Below, one piece after another: positions 4,695-5,312 of a DNA stretch of 5,312 nt. A program made the translations under genes and the position numbers. Every line of letters starts with the position of its first letter. The first letter of the stretch is position 1. Origin of the DNA: an uncultured Clostridia bacterium (GTDB lineage Bacteria; Bacillota; Clostridia; TANB77; CAG-508); the NCBI GenBank assembly GCA_949935895.1, contig CATLGL010000090.1, forward strand, positions 1 to 5,312. Reading direction: 5' to 3'. Under the pieces are notes generated by a model. It was not told where the DNA came from, did not search any database, and was given only the letters and a program-made list of their open reading frames with translations.

Positions 4695-5292
4695 ATTAAC
4701 AGCCCTTTCAGTAGAATGCAAAAATAAATCATTAACAGGCTTCGAATTTGCTTATGGAATACCAGGCACAATTGGTGGTGCTATTGTTATGAATGCAGGA
4801 GCTCATGAAAATGAAATGAAAAATGTAGTAGAAGAAGTGACATATCTTGACTTTACAGGAAAATTAAATACAATAGAAAAATCAAACTTACAATTTGGTT
4901 ATAGGCAAAGTATTTTTTCAAAAAATGCAATAGGAATTATTGTAGAAGCAAAATTAAAATTTAAAATAGGAAATAAGGCACAAATAGAAGATAAAATGAA
5001 GGAATATAGTGCATATCGAAGGGAAAAACAACCAATTGCTTATCCAAGTGCAGGAAGTACATTTAAAAGAGGAGAAGACTATATTACAGCAAAGCTAATT
5101 GATGAATGTGGTTTAAAGGGATATCAGATTGGTGGAGCGAAAATTTCAGACTTACATGCAGGTTTTGTTATCAATATAGGCGAAGCAACAGCAAAAGAAA
5201 TTTTAGAATTGATTGAATATACCAAACAAAAAGTATATGAAAAATTTGGAAAACAATTGCAATTAGAGATTAAAATTATGGGAGAAGAATAA
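4681..5292 (+). CDS. murB: MurB C-terminal open segment (after the frameshift)
   Basis: The frame starting at GGA 4681 encodes the remaining 203 residues: the rest of the FAD domain (GIPGTIGGAIVMNAGA), the YRQS substrate site, the catalytic SAGSTFKR, LIDECGLKGYQIGGAKISDLHAGFVIN in three family blocks, and the C-terminal Glu in LQLEIKI. The first ATG in this frame, 4789, is simply the Met of VMNAGA. It has no Shine-Dalgarno and lies inside a conserved motif, so it is not a natural start. This part belongs to the same protein as the segment at 4368. Confidence 0.6.
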   Translation, partial: GAGVKLTALSVECKNKSLTGFEFAYGIPGTIGGAIVMNAGAHENEMKNVVEEVTYLDFTGKLNTIEKSNLQFGYRQSIFSKNAIGIIVEAKLKFKIGNKAQIEDKMKEYSAYRREKQPIAYPSAGSTFKRGEDYITAKLIDECGLKGYQIGGAKISDLHAGFVINIGEATAKEILELIEYTKQKVYEKFGKQLQLEIKIMGEE

Positions 5293-5312
5293 AGGAGGAA
5301 ATAAAGAAAATG
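5291..5312 (+). promoter_or_regulatory. Ribosome binding site and start codon of the next gene
   Basis: AAAGGAGG (5291-5298), overlapping the murB stop codon, is a near-perfect Shine-Dalgarno. An ATG occupies the last three bases (5310-5312), 11 bases further on, slightly longer than usual. The tight junction implies co-transcription with murB. In many Clostridia murB is followed by rapZ, yvcK and whiA, so rapZ is a reasonable guess, but no coding sequence is visible to confirm it. Confidence 0.5.

Larger units (their letters stand above)
4368..5292 (+). pseudogene. murB: murB, UDP-N-acetylenolpyruvoylglucosamine reductase, with a one-base frameshift
   Basis: MurB uses FAD and NADPH to reduce UDP-GlcNAc-enolpyruvate to UDP-MurNAc, the second cytoplasmic step of peptidoglycan precursor synthesis. 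Codons from ATG 4368 run in frame to GTT 4677-4679 (104 residues); the family then continues in the +1 frame from GGA 4681 to TAA 5290-5292 (203 residues). Skipping one base at about 4678-4680 restores a continuous 307-residue protein, normal for MurB, with GAG following VTV exactly as in the family. Every motif is intact: HTSFKVGG (28-35), NGSNILV (68-74), GIPGTIGGAIVMNAGA (130-145), YRQS (178-181), SAGSTFKR (227-234) with proton-donor Ser230, and Glu300. Since murB is normally essential and single-copy and nothing else has decayed, a sequencing or assembly error is more likely than a true pseudogene. Confidence 0.9.

Noticed and set aside
4789..5292. Independent short gene starting at ATG 4789
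   Set aside because: The ATG is the internal Met of the conserved MurB motif VMNAGA, has no SD, and the same frame carries MurB sequence back to 4681.
1..5312. CRISPR array, insertion sequence, toxin-antitoxin or defence island
   Set aside because: No regularly spaced repeats, transposase motifs, terminal inverted repeats flanking genes, or paired small toxin/antitoxin frames were seen.

Overview
The window comes from a strongly AT-rich, low-GC Gram-positive bacterium, most likely an anaerobic member of the class Clostridia. The evidence is the A/T-ending codon use, the purine-rich Shine-Dalgarno sites before every gene start (AAAGGGGG, GAAGGGA, AGAGGTGAG, AAAGGAG), a TTG start, the class II tRNA-Ser with encoded CCA, and a MurB of about 300 residues. 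Every complete gene is on the + strand, and the long minus-strand open frames look like shadows.

Layout. Positions 1-119 hold the 3' end of an unidentified gene. A gap with a good extended -10 promoter leads to a gene for an AIM24/TIGR00266 family protein (270-944). A hairpin terminator follows, then tRNA-Ser(GGA) (1049-1139), a strong 11-bp terminator hairpin, and mutY (1203-2237), the A/G-mismatch adenine glycosylase. A new promoter drives a TTG-initiated cytoplasmic glucoamylase-like (GH144-like) protein (2303-3475), closed by a 16-bp hairpin. Next is a small prepilin-like membrane protein (3684-4214), whose promoter overlaps a perfect 9-bp inverted repeat. Last is murB (4368-5292), read in two frames because of one extra base near 4680. 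An SD and ATG at the right edge announce the next gene of the murB transcript.

The genes do not form one obvious pathway. Each has its own promoter or terminator, so this looks like ordinary chromosomal housekeeping territory (DNA repair, translation, cell-wall precursor synthesis) with two accessory-type genes, the glucoamylase-like protein and the pilin-like protein. No mobile element, CRISPR array, toxin-antitoxin pair or defence system was seen. The most unusual observation is the murB frameshift. After it come the orphan pilin-like protein lacking the usual Glu at +5, with its operator-like promoter, and the unclear way mutY is transcribed downstream of a terminator. I found no convincing evidence for an undescribed multi-gene system.
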